Source of the DNA: JAFEDN01 sp963795715
GTDB taxonomy: Bacteria > Pseudomonadota > Gammaproteobacteria > Coxiellales > Coxiellaceae
Direction: 5' to 3'
Length of the DNA stretch: 64,000 bases
Assembly (NCBI GenBank): GCA_963795715.1
Contig: CAWCIY010000002.1
Span: 1,612,001 to 1,676,000 of the forward strand
The notes below the pieces were generated by a model. It was given only the letters and a program-made list of their open reading frames with translations, did not search any database and was not told the origin of the DNA. Positions 54,896 to 63,940 of the stretch are shown in pieces. Both the position numbers and the translations under genes were made by a program. Each line of letters starts with the position of its first letter. Positions within the stretch are counted from its first letter, which is position 1.

Positions 54896-55663
54896 CTAAT
54901 GATTTTCACTCTTCCAAGAAATCGCAATACTGTTTTGATAACGTAAATCAATGCTATTAATGGCCGCCGCTTTATCGCCTACTAATTTTGTATACCAATG
55001 GGCTAATCTTTGAACTCTGGGGAGAACATCGTCACGGCCTATGGTCACTTGTATCCCATTATCCAAAACCATGTCCCAACTTCCCCGCTCACTCAGCTGC
55101 AATTGGTTCACGCTTAAATTAAGGGGCTTAAATATATTGCTAATCTTTTGGTATTGCGTGAATACTTCGTCCTTGAGGCCTTCCGGGCCAGCAAGCTTAG
55201 GCAGATTTGACGGAGCATCTTGCGGCGCTAAAAACAAGTCCTGGTGTGAATTAAGAAGAAATTGATCGTTCCAACGAGCGATTGGCAGATGTTCTCGAAC
55301 CCCAACAATTAAGACTCCTGGAATTCGGCGCACGGTGACTTCCTCTACCCAGGGTGTCGCCATTACATTTTTTTGCACTGCATTCATATTGAGTGCAAAA
55401 AATCCGCCATTAATCGATTGCTCGGCAATATGCTGCAGTTTTGCAGCGTCTAAACGTTGAAATTGACCTTGCACCCGCACTTCTCGAAAAGGCAAGGTTT
55501 TAGGATCACGGACTTGTTCCCATACCCAAAGGCTACTGATGATCACCAAACCCAGCACCAATCCGGTTAACATCATCGGCCAATAAGAAAACCATTGACC
55601 ACGATCCAATCGTTGATTTCTTCGGGAAAGAGGGCTTTGGCAATACTGCTGCTGTATGGACAT
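54896..55663 (-). CDS. ftsQ: Cell division protein FtsQ
   Basis: A 255-residue protein with an N-terminal cytoplasmic part, one membrane helix (LTGLVLGLVIISSLWVW), a POTRA domain (FREVRVQGQFQRLDAAKLQ) and a beta domain (VGVREHLPIARWND). Links FtsA/FtsZ side to FtsB/FtsL. The start is uncertain: ATG at 55663 or 55672 are possible, no strong binding site; a repeat precedes it. Confidence 0.88.
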   Translation of the reverse strand: MSIQQQYCQSPLSRRNQRLDRGQWFSYWPMMLTGLVLGLVIISSLWVWEQVRDPKTLPFREVRVQGQFQRLDAAKLQHIAEQSINGGFFALNMNAVQKNVMATPWVEEVTVRRIPGVLIVGVREHLPIARWNDQFLLNSHQDLFLAPQDAPSNLPKLAGPEGLKDEVFTQYQKISNIFKPLNLSVNQLQLSERGSWDMVLDNGIQVTIGRDDVLPRVQRLAHWYTKLVGDKAAAINSIDLRYQNSIAISWKSENH

Positions 55664-55707
55664 GCGCCACATGTTATTAAACCCAGGGGGTTTGGTCAAT
55701 ATGGGGG

Positions 55708-55749
55708 GCAATTCCCGCTAACGCGGAAATTGTTTCCTGATTCTTATCC
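55708..55749. repeat. Modular hairpin repeat, module A
   Basis: GCAATTCCCGCTAACGCGGAAATTGTTTCCTGATTCTTATCC. Lies between the murC stop and ftsQ, the only gap sequence there. Confidence 0.6.
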
Positions 55750-55754
55750 TACCA

Positions 55755-57152
55755 TTACGCCGCAGTAATTTCCTTCACCAAGGATTCAATATTTCCTGCA
55801 CCTTGCAACAAGACAATGTCGCCATCTTGAAGAACGGTGCGTAAAGTTTGCGGCAACTCTTTCAAGGTGGGGACAAAATGCGCATTGGTGTGATGGAGAT
55901 CCCGTACCGCCTGAAATAAAACTTCCCCGTTGACTCCCGAGATAGGCGCTTCGCCGGCACTATAAATATCCAGCAAAAGTAACACATCGGTTTCGCTTAA
56001 AACGTAGGCAAAATCTTCTAATAAAGCTTTAGTACGCGAATACCGGTGAGGCTGAAAGGCCATCACCAGTCTTTTTCTAGGCCATGCTAAACGGGCTGCG
56101 GCAATCGTTGCTTTGATTTCAGTCGGATGATGACCGTAATCGTTGAATAATAGTGCCTTGCCGCCACGAACGTTAATCTCACCACAAGGATGAAATCTTC
56201 GACCCATCCCTGGAAATTCAGCAAAAGTTTTTAATAAGGCTTGTTCAGCGATCCGATATTCCGTCGCCAAAGCGACAATGGCTAAAGCATTTAGCACATT
56301 ATGTAACCCGGGTAAATTTAACACTGCAATATCTGCAAGCGGCCGGCCAAAACAAATAATTCGAAAATAGCTCTTTAACCCCAGCTGTTGGAATTTTTCT
56401 GCACGAATTTGTGCTTGTTCAGAAAACCCATACGTAATCACTCGGGTTTTTAACTCCGGCAATAAAGCGCGCACAATCGGATCATCTAAACAGACAATCG
56501 CTACCCCATCCGAATCCATGTTATTTACGAAATTAATAAAAGATTGTTGCAGGCAACTGAAATCCCACTGATAGTTTTCTAGATGATCAGCTTCAATATT
56601 GGTTACTATAGCCACTCTAGGTTTTAAATATAAAAAAGAAGCATCACTTTCATCTGCTTCCGCAACCACATCCTTGCCGTTGCCAATGCGAACAGTGCTC
56701 TCACTGCCGCGCAACATACCGCCAATAACATAGGTAGGATCTCTGCCAGACAAAGTGAGTAACATACTGGCTAAACCTGTGGTAGTGGTCTTGCCATGTG
56801 TGCCTGCCACAGCAATTCCCTCACCATAAGTCATGATTTCTGCTAAAAGCTGGCCACGTTGTATTAAAGGAAGGCCCTGTTGCTTGGCAAAAAGGAACTC
56901 AGGATTTTGTGGATTGATGGCGCTGGAATAAACCACCGCATCACAACCTCGCAGGTGCTCGGCCTCATGGCCTAAAAAAATTTGCGCCCCTAATCTTATC
57001 AATCTGGAAGTAATGGCGCCACTGACTTGATCTGAACCCGAGATTTGGAAGCCGCGATTTAACAGAATTTCCGCCAATCCGCACATACCAATTCCGCCAA
57101 TTCCAATAAAATGAATTCTTTTAATAGCCGAGCTATTTAATATAGTAGTCAT
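55755..57152 (-). CDS. murC: UDP-N-acetylmuramate--L-alanine ligase
   Basis: A 465-residue Mur ligase. Nucleotide motif GTHGKTTTTGL, N-terminal GIGGIGMCGLAE, central DESDASFLYLKP, NDYGHHPTEI and the C-terminal FQPHRYSRTKAL. Adds L-Ala to UDP-MurNAc. Followed by ftsQ directly: no murB or ddl between, unlike many relatives. Confidence 0.98.
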   Translation of the reverse strand: MTTILNSSAIKRIHFIGIGGIGMCGLAEILLNRGFQISGSDQVSGAITSRLIRLGAQIFLGHEAEHLRGCDAVVYSSAINPQNPEFLFAKQQGLPLIQRGQLLAEIMTYGEGIAVAGTHGKTTTTGLASMLLTLSGRDPTYVIGGMLRGSESTVRIGNGKDVVAEADESDASFLYLKPRVAIVTNIEADHLENYQWDFSCLQQSFINFVNNMDSDGVAIVCLDDPIVRALLPELKTRVITYGFSEQAQIRAEKFQQLGLKSYFRIICFGRPLADIAVLNLPGLHNVLNALAIVALATEYRIAEQALLKTFAEFPGMGRRFHPCGEINVRGGKALLFNDYGHHPTEIKATIAAARLAWPRKRLVMAFQPHRYSRTKALLEDFAYVLSETDVLLLLDIYSAGEAPISGVNGEVLFQAVRDLHHTNAHFVPTLKELPQTLRTVLQDGDIVLLQGAGNIESLVKEITAA

Positions 57153-57178
57153 TAAAAAATCTTATCCTCCAGCAGCGC

Positions 57179-57290
57179 AGCAATTCCCGCCCAAGGCGAG
57201 AATTGCCTTCTTGTTTATATCCTGCACATTGGCAAAGCCAACGCTTGGAATGAAGGGGGAGCCCCCTTACGATCCCCCATCGCGTAAAGT
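57179..57290. repeat. Modular hairpin repeat, A+B+C, overlapping the murG 3' end
   Basis: GCAATTCCCGCCCAAGGCGAGAATTGC forms module A. B is TCCTGCACATTGGCAAAGCCAACGCTTGGAATGAAGGGGGA. Module C (CTTACGATCCCCCATCGCGTAAAG) runs into the murG coding end: the stop codon and last residues of MurG (57267-57290) are within the repeat. Confidence 0.75.
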
Positions 57291-58352
57291 TATTTCCTGC
57301 AAAATCACTTCAGCGACGGCTTCAGCGGCCTGTGGTTTTGCTAAATCACGCGCCTTTTGAGCTTTCTCCAGCAGCAGTCTCCGATCTTGAATGAACGTAT
57401 TAATTATAACAGATAATTGGCTAGTGGTGATCTCATTTTGTGCAATTATTTGGGCGGCGCCCCCCTCGCTTAAATAAAGCGCATTATGCCACTGGTGATT
57501 GTCAACCGCCGCTGGAAAAGGCACCAGAATACTGGCTACGCCAACCGCAGCAATCTCAGCAACCGTTAAAGCTCCGGATCGTGAAATGACCAGATCAGCC
57601 CAGCCATAGGCAGCGGCCATATCGTCTATAAAGGCGAGTGCTTTTGCCCTCACGGGCAATTGGGTATAAAGATGGTTGATTTCCTCATAATCGGTTTTTC
57701 CGGTTTGGTGCCAGATTTCTATCTGCTCAGAATTTGGAAAATCTTTCACAAATTGGGCCATGAGTTGATTTAAAGCATGCGCCCCCTGGCTGCCTCCAAA
57801 TATTAAAATATGCAAACTGCCCTGGTTTCTAAAACGCTCTTCAGGTACAGGCAAGCTTCTGATTTCTGCACGGACCGGATTACCCACCACTTTTGCCCCC
57901 GAAGAACCTGCAAAAACACCTGGGTAAGCCACTAAAATTTGATTAGCCAATTTCGCTAGTAACCGATTGGTGTAGCCAGCGGCAGCATTTTGTTCATGCA
58001 CGATCAAGGGGACCCCAGCTAATTTGGCAGCCAAACCTCCTGGTCCAGCCACAAATCCCCCCATGGCCAAGGCAGCCTGCGGCTTAATTCGACGGATCAC
58101 TCGCCAAGCTTGTAAGGTGCTGCTAATCAATTGCCAAGGAGCCGCCAAATAGGCTTTCCAGCCTTTTCCTCGCAGCCTTCTGGCGCGTATGCAAGTTAAA
58201 GGAAAACGACTAGGCACCAAAGTTTGTTCCAGCCCGATATCCGAGCCTAACCAAAAAATTTCATGTCCTTGGTTTCTCAATACATCTGCGACGGCTAATG
58301 CAGGGAAAATATGACCACCAGTGCCCCCGGCGATAATTAAGATCTTTTTCAT
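57267..58352 (-). CDS. murG: MurG transferase (lipid II synthesis)
   Basis: A 361-residue GT-B enzyme: AGGTGGHIFPALAVADVL, HEQNAAAGYTNRLLAKL, IFGGSQGAHALNQL, SRSGALTVAEIAAVGVASILVPFP. Adds GlcNAc to lipid I at the inner membrane. ATG at 58352 (MKKILIIAGG) chosen over an upstream TTG. The C-terminal residues RDGGS are encoded by a repeat module. Confidence 0.97.
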   Translation of the reverse strand: MKKILIIAGGTGGHIFPALAVADVLRNQGHEIFWLGSDIGLEQTLVPSRFPLTCIRARRLRGKGWKAYLAAPWQLISSTLQAWRVIRRIKPQAALAMGGFVAGPGGLAAKLAGVPLIVHEQNAAAGYTNRLLAKLANQILVAYPGVFAGSSGAKVVGNPVRAEIRSLPVPEERFRNQGSLHILIFGGSQGAHALNQLMAQFVKDFPNSEQIEIWHQTGKTDYEEINHLYTQLPVRAKALAFIDDMAAAYGWADLVISRSGALTVAEIAAVGVASILVPFPAAVDNHQWHNALYLSEGGAAQIIAQNEITTSQLSVIINTFIQDRRLLLEKAQKARDLAKPQAAEAVAEVILQEITLRDGGS

Positions 58353-58376
58353 GAGCGCCAACCCGTTTCATGCGCC

Positions 58377-58511
58377 CAGCAATTTTCGCTGCAGCGGAAA
58401 TTGCTTCCTAGTTTTGATCCTGAGTCCCGGCAAAGCCAGGATTCAGGAATGAAGGTGGAGATCGCTCCGCTCTTCTCCCCCTTACGATCCCCCATCAGGA
58501 AAGGTTTTTCT
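58377..58511. repeat. Modular hairpin repeat, A+B+C
   Basis: GCAATTTTCGCT-GCAGCGGAAATTGCTTCCTAGTT; TCCTGAGTCCCGGCAAAGCCAGGATTCAGGAATGAAGGTGGA; GATCGCTCCGCTCTTCTCCCCCTTACGATCCCCCATCAGGAAAGG. Lies in the ftsW-murG gap, the longest gap of the cluster; a 62-codon frame in it is not a gene. Confidence 0.8.
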
Positions 58512-58537
58512 ATAAAAATTTTATTTAAATTTAACAT

Positions 58538-59656
58538 CTACTTAAAACGCTGTTCGTGAGCAATTCGTAAAATGATGCCGACTACGAAGCAATTGATCAA
58601 CATACTGCTGCCGCCATAGCTAATGAAAGGAAAGGTTAATCCCTTGGTAGGTAAGACTCCGGTATTTACACCGATATTAATCATTCCCTGAATTCCCAGC
58701 CAAATCCCAGCACCGTAGGCAACATAGGCCGAAAACAAAGATTTTTCCCGAATGGCATGCCGGGCTATACGCAAAATATACACAATCATGGCAGCAAACA
58801 ACAACATCAACACCAAGGCGCCAATGAGTCCCAATTCTTCAGCGATCACTGCAAATAAAAAATCAGTATGCGCCTCCGGTAAATAAAACAATTTTTGAAT
58901 GCTGTTTCCTAGCCCCACTCCAAAAAATCCACCTTGTCCAAAAGCGATTAAGGATTGTGTCAATTGATAACCCGAGCCAAATTGGGTGTGCCAAGGATTT
59001 AAAAAAGTGGTCAACCTTTGCATCCGATAAGGTGAAATTACAGCCAATCCACCTAAAGCAGCCCCAGCCATTAGCAATAGCGCCAAAAACCAAGAGAGAC
59101 GCACTTCTGCTATGAATAACAACACCAAAAACATGGCGCACATCACAAATAAAGCGCCAAAATCAGGTTCAAGCAGTAGTAAAACAGCAATAACGCCTAA
59201 AAACAGCAATGGTTTTAAAAATCCGGTTATTTGGGTTTTTACTTCTTGGGCATGACGCTGCAAATAACTGGCCAAATACAGCAAAGCGGCTAATTTCATT
59301 AACTCAGAAACTTGCAAAGTAATAATGCCTAAATACAGCCAACGGCGGCTGCCGTTCATGACCCGGCCTATCCCTGGGACCAAAACCAACAAGAGTAAAA
59401 AGAGGGAAATAAATAAGAAAGGTACGCTTATCTTTTGCCAAAAAGCCAAAGGTATACGGGTCGCTGCAAAAGCAAATAGTATACCCACACCCAAATAGAT
59501 AGTCTGGCGTAACAAATAATGAAAAGGATAACCAAATTGACGATCAGAAATAACCATGGAAGCAGAAGCAACCATCAGTAACCCGAACAATAACAAAGCC
59601 AAGGTTAAGCCAAGCAGCCACCGGTCATAAGTAATATGATTTTTATTTGCTAACAT
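58538..59656 (-). CDS. ftsW: Lipid II polymerase / SEDS protein FtsW
   Basis: A 372-residue polytopic SEDS protein with about ten helices: DRWLLGLTLALLLFGLLMVASAS, GSRRWLYLGIITLQVSELMK, LLLEPDFGALFV (catalytic Asp), PEAHTDFLFAVIAEELGLIGAL, KGLTFPFISYGGSS. Septal peptidoglycan polymerase. 8 nt from murD. Confidence 0.97.
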   Translation of the reverse strand: MLANKNHITYDRWLLGLTLALLLFGLLMVASASMVISDRQFGYPFHYLLRQTIYLGVGILFAFAATRIPLAFWQKISVPFLFISLFLLLLVLVPGIGRVMNGSRRWLYLGIITLQVSELMKLAALLYLASYLQRHAQEVKTQITGFLKPLLFLGVIAVLLLLEPDFGALFVMCAMFLVLLFIAEVRLSWFLALLLMAGAALGGLAVISPYRMQRLTTFLNPWHTQFGSGYQLTQSLIAFGQGGFFGVGLGNSIQKLFYLPEAHTDFLFAVIAEELGLIGALVLMLLFAAMIVYILRIARHAIREKSLFSAYVAYGAGIWLGIQGMINIGVNTGVLPTKGLTFPFISYGGSSMLINCFVVGIILRIAHEQRFK

Positions 59657-59664
59657 CCCAGTCC

Positions 59665-60993
59665 TTATCTAGAAAAATAGTCCTGAATGGCTTGCACAAA
59701 AACCTCACCGCGATGGGCGTAGTTTCGAAACATATCAAAGCTGGCGCATGCCGGAGACAATAATACGATATCGCTAGATTGAGCTTGGCTTGCCGCAAAG
59801 TAAACTGCTTCCTGCATAGAAGCAACTCGGGTTAACGGCAACTTGTTACGTAATAAATTATCAAACAATGGCGCATCTTGGCCTAATAAAATAACATGAT
59901 CCACATATTGCACCACTGGATCCACCAGTGAGGTTAAATCTGCCTTCTTAGAATCACCTCCAGCAATTAAAAATAACCGCCCGCTTTTTGCCATACCCAA
60001 ACTTAAAATAGCGGCTATAGTGGCCCCCACATTGGTGCCTTTTGAATCATCATACCAACGAATACCTTTGAACTCCCCCACCACTTCGCAACGATGAGGA
60101 AGCCCACGAAATTTTTGCAAGGTTTGGAGCATGCTCTCCATGGGTAGACCGGCAGCGCTTCCTAGGGCCAAAGCCGCCAAGGCATTTTGAAATTCATAGC
60201 GTTGACGAAATTGCATCGCTTTAACTGGTAATAATAATTTTTGTCCAGCAGCTAAATAATTTTCACCCTGGTGTTGGCGCAAACAAAATCCTTCATCCAG
60301 GGGTTGCAGACTAAATAAAATAGGCGCATGAGAGAATTTAATATTCCGCCATATTTCCGGTTCGTCGGCATTCACTACCGGGTAATGGCAACCCTGATAA
60401 ATCCTTCGTTTGGCTTGATAATAATCTTCATAGCTGTCATAGCGGTCCATATGATCTTGGCAGACGTTTAAAACTACGGCTGTATGCGGTTTTAGCGAGT
60501 AAGTGGTTTCTAACTGAAAACTCGAAAGTTCACTGACATAAAAATCCGGCAGTGGTTTGTTTAAGGTATTTAATACCGGCTCGCCGATGTTGCCGCAAAC
60601 TTCAGCCATTAATCCGGCTTCGGTGACCATTTTGCCCATCAGAGAAGTCACTGTGGTTTTACCGTTTGAACCAGTGATGGCGATGACCGGTTTTTGCACT
60701 TCACGGGCAAAGAGTTCTACATCGCCAATGACAGGGACTCCAGCAGCAATTTTATGGGCGATCGCTGGTTCTTTTAATGAAACCCCAGGACTTACCACTA
60801 ACTCTGTGGCCTGACCTATGAGAGGTGAATCAAAAGTCCCCACTGTATAAGGTATTTCCGGAAATTCAGTGCGTAATTTTTCTAAATCTGGAGGATTTTG
60901 GCGGCTATCGATCATCCCAACCTTTTCACCGCGCTGAAGCAAATAACGAAGGCAGGATAAACCTGTTAAACCAATACCAATAATTACTATCAT
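59665..60993 (-). CDS. murD: UDP-N-acetylmuramoylalanine--D-glutamate ligase
   Basis: A 442-residue Mur ligase with nucleotide motif GSNGKTTVTSLMGKM, NVCQDHMDRYDSYEDY, KGTNVGATIAAILSLG and LLSPACASFDMFRNYAHRGE. Adds D-Glu to UDP-MurNAc-L-Ala. 3 nt from mraY. Confidence 0.98.
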   Translation of the reverse strand: MIVIIGIGLTGLSCLRYLLQRGEKVGMIDSRQNPPDLEKLRTEFPEIPYTVGTFDSPLIGQATELVVSPGVSLKEPAIAHKIAAGVPVIGDVELFAREVQKPVIAITGSNGKTTVTSLMGKMVTEAGLMAEVCGNIGEPVLNTLNKPLPDFYVSELSSFQLETTYSLKPHTAVVLNVCQDHMDRYDSYEDYYQAKRRIYQGCHYPVVNADEPEIWRNIKFSHAPILFSLQPLDEGFCLRQHQGENYLAAGQKLLLPVKAMQFRQRYEFQNALAALALGSAAGLPMESMLQTLQKFRGLPHRCEVVGEFKGIRWYDDSKGTNVGATIAAILSLGMAKSGRLFLIAGGDSKKADLTSLVDPVVQYVDHVILLGQDAPLFDNLLRNKLPLTRVASMQEAVYFAASQAQSSDIVLLSPACASFDMFRNYAHRGEVFVQAIQDYFSR

Positions 60994-60996
60994 AAT

Positions 60997-62079
60997 CTAT
61001 CGTAGTTTTAATGTGGCGATAGCTAACAAGACTAAAATCACCGTAATAATCCAAAAACGCACAATCACTCGAGGTTCAGGCCACCCTTTTAACTCAAAAT
61101 GATGATGCAAAGGCGCCATTTTGAAAATCCGTTTACCCGTTAATTTAAAGGAAGCGACTTGCAGTATCACGGAAACAGTTTCGGCTACAAATATCCCACC
61201 CATTAAAAAGAAGACTAATTCCTGACGCACGATCACTGCAATCACACCCAAGGCGCCGCCTAAAGCTAAAGCCCCTACATCTCCCATAAAAATAAGTGCT
61301 GGATAAGCATTGTACCACAAAAACCCTAAGCCGGCCCCGACTATGGCGCTGCAAAAAACGCCTATCTCACCCACCCCCGGTACATAAGGAATGGCCAAAT
61401 AGTCAGAGAAGATATGATTGCCCGTTAAATAAGCAAACACACCCAGCGCCATGGCGACTAAAACGGTCGGCATGATGGCCAAGCCATCTAAACCGTCGGT
61501 TAAATTCACAGCATTACTGCCGCCTACAATCACAAAATAAACTAAAACCACATACCATAATCCCAAACTGGGAACGACGTTTTTAAAAAAAGGAATGATG
61601 AGCTGAGTTTCCACGGGAGATTGCGCAGAATAATATAAAAAAGCCGCCGCGGATAAACCAATGACCGATTGCCAAAAATATTTCCAGCGGGCCGGTAACC
61701 CGCCATGGTGCTTTTCGATCACTTTACGATAATCATCCACCCAACCAATGACACCCAAACCTAAAGTGACCAACAAAGTCACCCAAACAAAACGGTTGTC
61801 TAAATCACACCAGAGCAACACGCTGATGGTAATGGCAATCAAGATGAGAGCTCCCCCCATGGTAGGAGTGCCTTTTTTTTGTTGATGGCTCTGCGGGCCC
61901 AGAGTTCGTATTGCTTGACCGATCTGGCGTTCAGTAAATTTACGAATTAAAGTGGGGCTGACCAACAAAGCGATAATAAATGCAGTGATCAAACTCACTA
62001 TCGAGCGAAAAGATAAATACTGAAATACTCTGAAGAATGAATAATAATTCGTCAGTAAAGTAGTTAGCCACAATAACAT
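60997..62079 (-). CDS. mraY: Phospho-MurNAc-pentapeptide transferase
   Basis: A 360-residue membrane enzyme with ten helices: QKKGTPTMGG, DDYRKVIEKHHGGLPARWKY, GGSNAVNLTDGLDGLAI, NAYPALIFMGDVGALALGG and HHHFELKGWPEPRVIVRFW. Forms lipid I on undecaprenyl phosphate. Overlaps the murF stop by one base (TAATG). Confidence 0.98.
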   Translation of the reverse strand: MLLWLTTLLTNYYSFFRVFQYLSFRSIVSLITAFIIALLVSPTLIRKFTERQIGQAIRTLGPQSHQQKKGTPTMGGALILIAITISVLLWCDLDNRFVWVTLLVTLGLGVIGWVDDYRKVIEKHHGGLPARWKYFWQSVIGLSAAAFLYYSAQSPVETQLIIPFFKNVVPSLGLWYVVLVYFVIVGGSNAVNLTDGLDGLAIMPTVLVAMALGVFAYLTGNHIFSDYLAIPYVPGVGEIGVFCSAIVGAGLGFLWYNAYPALIFMGDVGALALGGALGVIAVIVRQELVFFLMGGIFVAETVSVILQVASFKLTGKRIFKMAPLHHHFELKGWPEPRVIVRFWIITVILVLLAIATLKLR

Positions 62080-63419
62080 TAAGCGTCTCGCAATGCTGCC
62101 ACAACTTGATCCATCTGCATGGAGTTAGAGCCTTTAATTAATACTGTTACCTGTTTATTTAAATGGGGTTTTAATGCTTGCACCAGTTGGCTGCGATCTG
62201 AGAAGAAATAGGCTTTTTTCCCGAACGCATCCGCAGCATGACGACTTAAATCACCATAACAATAAAGTTGCTCGATACCATGATCTTTGGCTACTTTACC
62301 GGCTTCTTGATGATATTGCACCGCATTTTCACCTAACTCACGCATATCACCCATAACTAAAATCCTTTCGCCGGAACGCAGCGCCAGCAACTGAATAGCA
62401 GCACGCATAGAAAGAGGATTGGCGTTATAAGAATCGTCGATAATCAACGCTCCTTCGCTGCTCAGATGTTCTATCAACCGGCGTTTCTCAGGAGATGCGC
62501 CATTAAGCCCTTTTTGAATCTGCTGCAAGGAAAGTCCTTGGGCATGGCCGGCTGCAGCCGCAGCCAAGGCATTATACACATTGTGATAGCCCAACAATTG
62601 TAACTGCACCTCGACACTTTGGCCGCTGATCACTAAGTTAAATTGCGACTGCCCCAGATCATTGTATTGGATATTTTTGGCGTATACATCTGCTGGGGTA
62701 TTTATTCCAAATGTCAAAATTCTTCGAGAACCCGCCAATTGTTTCCAAAAGCCGGCATAAAAATCATCTGCATTGATAATCGCAAAACCCGCTGGCCCTA
62801 ACCCCTGAAAAATTTCCCCTTTGGCGCAAGCTACGCCATCTAAGTCACCGAAACCTTCCAGATGAGCTTGAGCGGCATTGGTGATAATCGCGACTTCCGG
62901 ATGAACTAAATGAGTTAAAAAAGCAATTTCACCTGGGTGATTGGCGCCCATTTCAGTAATAGCGTACTGATGTTCCGAGCTCAACTGTAATAAAGTCAAC
63001 GGCACACCAATATCATTATTAAAACTACTGACATTAGATAATACTTTTCCAGCTTGGTTAAAAACACTGGTTAGTAGCGCCTTGGTGGTCGTTTTGCCAC
63101 AGCTACCGGTCACTGCAATGATGGGTAAAGTAAATTGTTGCCGATGGAATCGTGCTAAATCCGCCAAAGCTTGTCGGGTATTGATCACTTTTAAAGTGGG
63201 GATAGAGCTGAGCTCATCCTGACTGACTAAGGCTCCCACCGCTCCGGCTTTGGCGGCCTCTTTAATAAAATGATGGCCATCAAATTTTTCGCCACGAAGC
63301 GCCAAATAAAGTTGACCAGGTTTTAAAGTACGGGTATCGGTACTGACACCCGTAAATTCAGCGTCCTCGCCCCGGAATTCTGCATGTAAAATCTGTGCAG
63401 CTTGACTAAGTTTCATCAT
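62079..63419 (-). CDS. murF: UDP-MurNAc-tripeptide--D-Ala-D-Ala ligase
   Basis: A 446-residue Mur ligase: STDTRTLKPGQLYLALRGEKFDGH, nucleotide motif GSCGKTTTKALL, NNDIGVPLTLL, MGANHPGEIAFLT, DDSYNANPLSMRAAI. Adds D-Ala-D-Ala. First gene of this cluster; the usual murE, ftsI, ftsL, rsmH and mraZ do not precede it. Two ATGs are adjacent (63419 and 63416). Confidence 0.97.
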   Translation of the reverse strand: MMKLSQAAQILHAEFRGEDAEFTGVSTDTRTLKPGQLYLALRGEKFDGHHFIKEAAKAGAVGALVSQDELSSIPTLKVINTRQALADLARFHRQQFTLPIIAVTGSCGKTTTKALLTSVFNQAGKVLSNVSSFNNDIGVPLTLLQLSSEHQYAITEMGANHPGEIAFLTHLVHPEVAIITNAAQAHLEGFGDLDGVACAKGEIFQGLGPAGFAIINADDFYAGFWKQLAGSRRILTFGINTPADVYAKNIQYNDLGQSQFNLVISGQSVEVQLQLLGYHNVYNALAAAAAGHAQGLSLQQIQKGLNGASPEKRRLIEHLSSEGALIIDDSYNANPLSMRAAIQLLALRSGERILVMGDMRELGENAVQYHQEAGKVAKDHGIEQLYCYGDLSRHAADAFGKKAYFFSDRSQLVQALKPHLNKQVTVLIKGSNSMQMDQVVAALRDA

Positions 63420-63940
63420 AATTTGGGGATTTTATCAGCTGTTTAGGCAATTGTCATTAGAAAATTGCTTTATATGTGTACTTTCCGCCGGTAGATGTTA
63501 CCAACAAAGATCTATTGGTGAGAGAAGAGCTTGCCAGACTAAAAACATTTCCTACCATTGGCATGGCCAAAGAATTTATCAGCGCCTTATCCAAGCATTA
63601 GTTTCAGAATATCCAGCTTCTTCATCGCGCTTTGCAGACCTTGTGCGTTAAAGTCTTGCTCCACCTTGCCGTGTTTGAAAAAATAAATCCATTCATCAAA
63701 TACAATACTGATAGAAATGACTTTGCGGATTTGGCCATAGATGTCGCCTTCACCATTAACGCCTTGGCCCTTAATCAAGAAGTTGCTTTCGATCTGGTGT
63801 GTGATCAAAGTACATTACTGTTGATCTCAACCCAACAGTAATGTCCACTCACTTTCTGTAAGTAAAAAATTTTAACTAACTTATTAATATTCTGTTAATA
63901 TTTCTTTCATAGAATTATTTACTGGGAAAGGGAGATAGGC
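63420..63940. other. Gap with coding-like fragments only
   Basis: No confident gene. On the plus strand 63461-63601 reads a protein-like tail (YFPPVDVTNKDLLVREELA, ending SALSKH) without a good start. On the minus strand 63587-63808 has a 73-codon frame (IYGQIRKVISISIVFDEWIYFF) whose only start is a TTG. Both may be remnants of genes destroyed where the murE side of the cluster was lost. I cannot name either. Confidence 0.4.

Noticed and set aside
58349..58537. 62-codon frame between murG and ftsW
   Set aside because: It lies entirely in a repeat copy and has no ribosome binding site or protein-like features.
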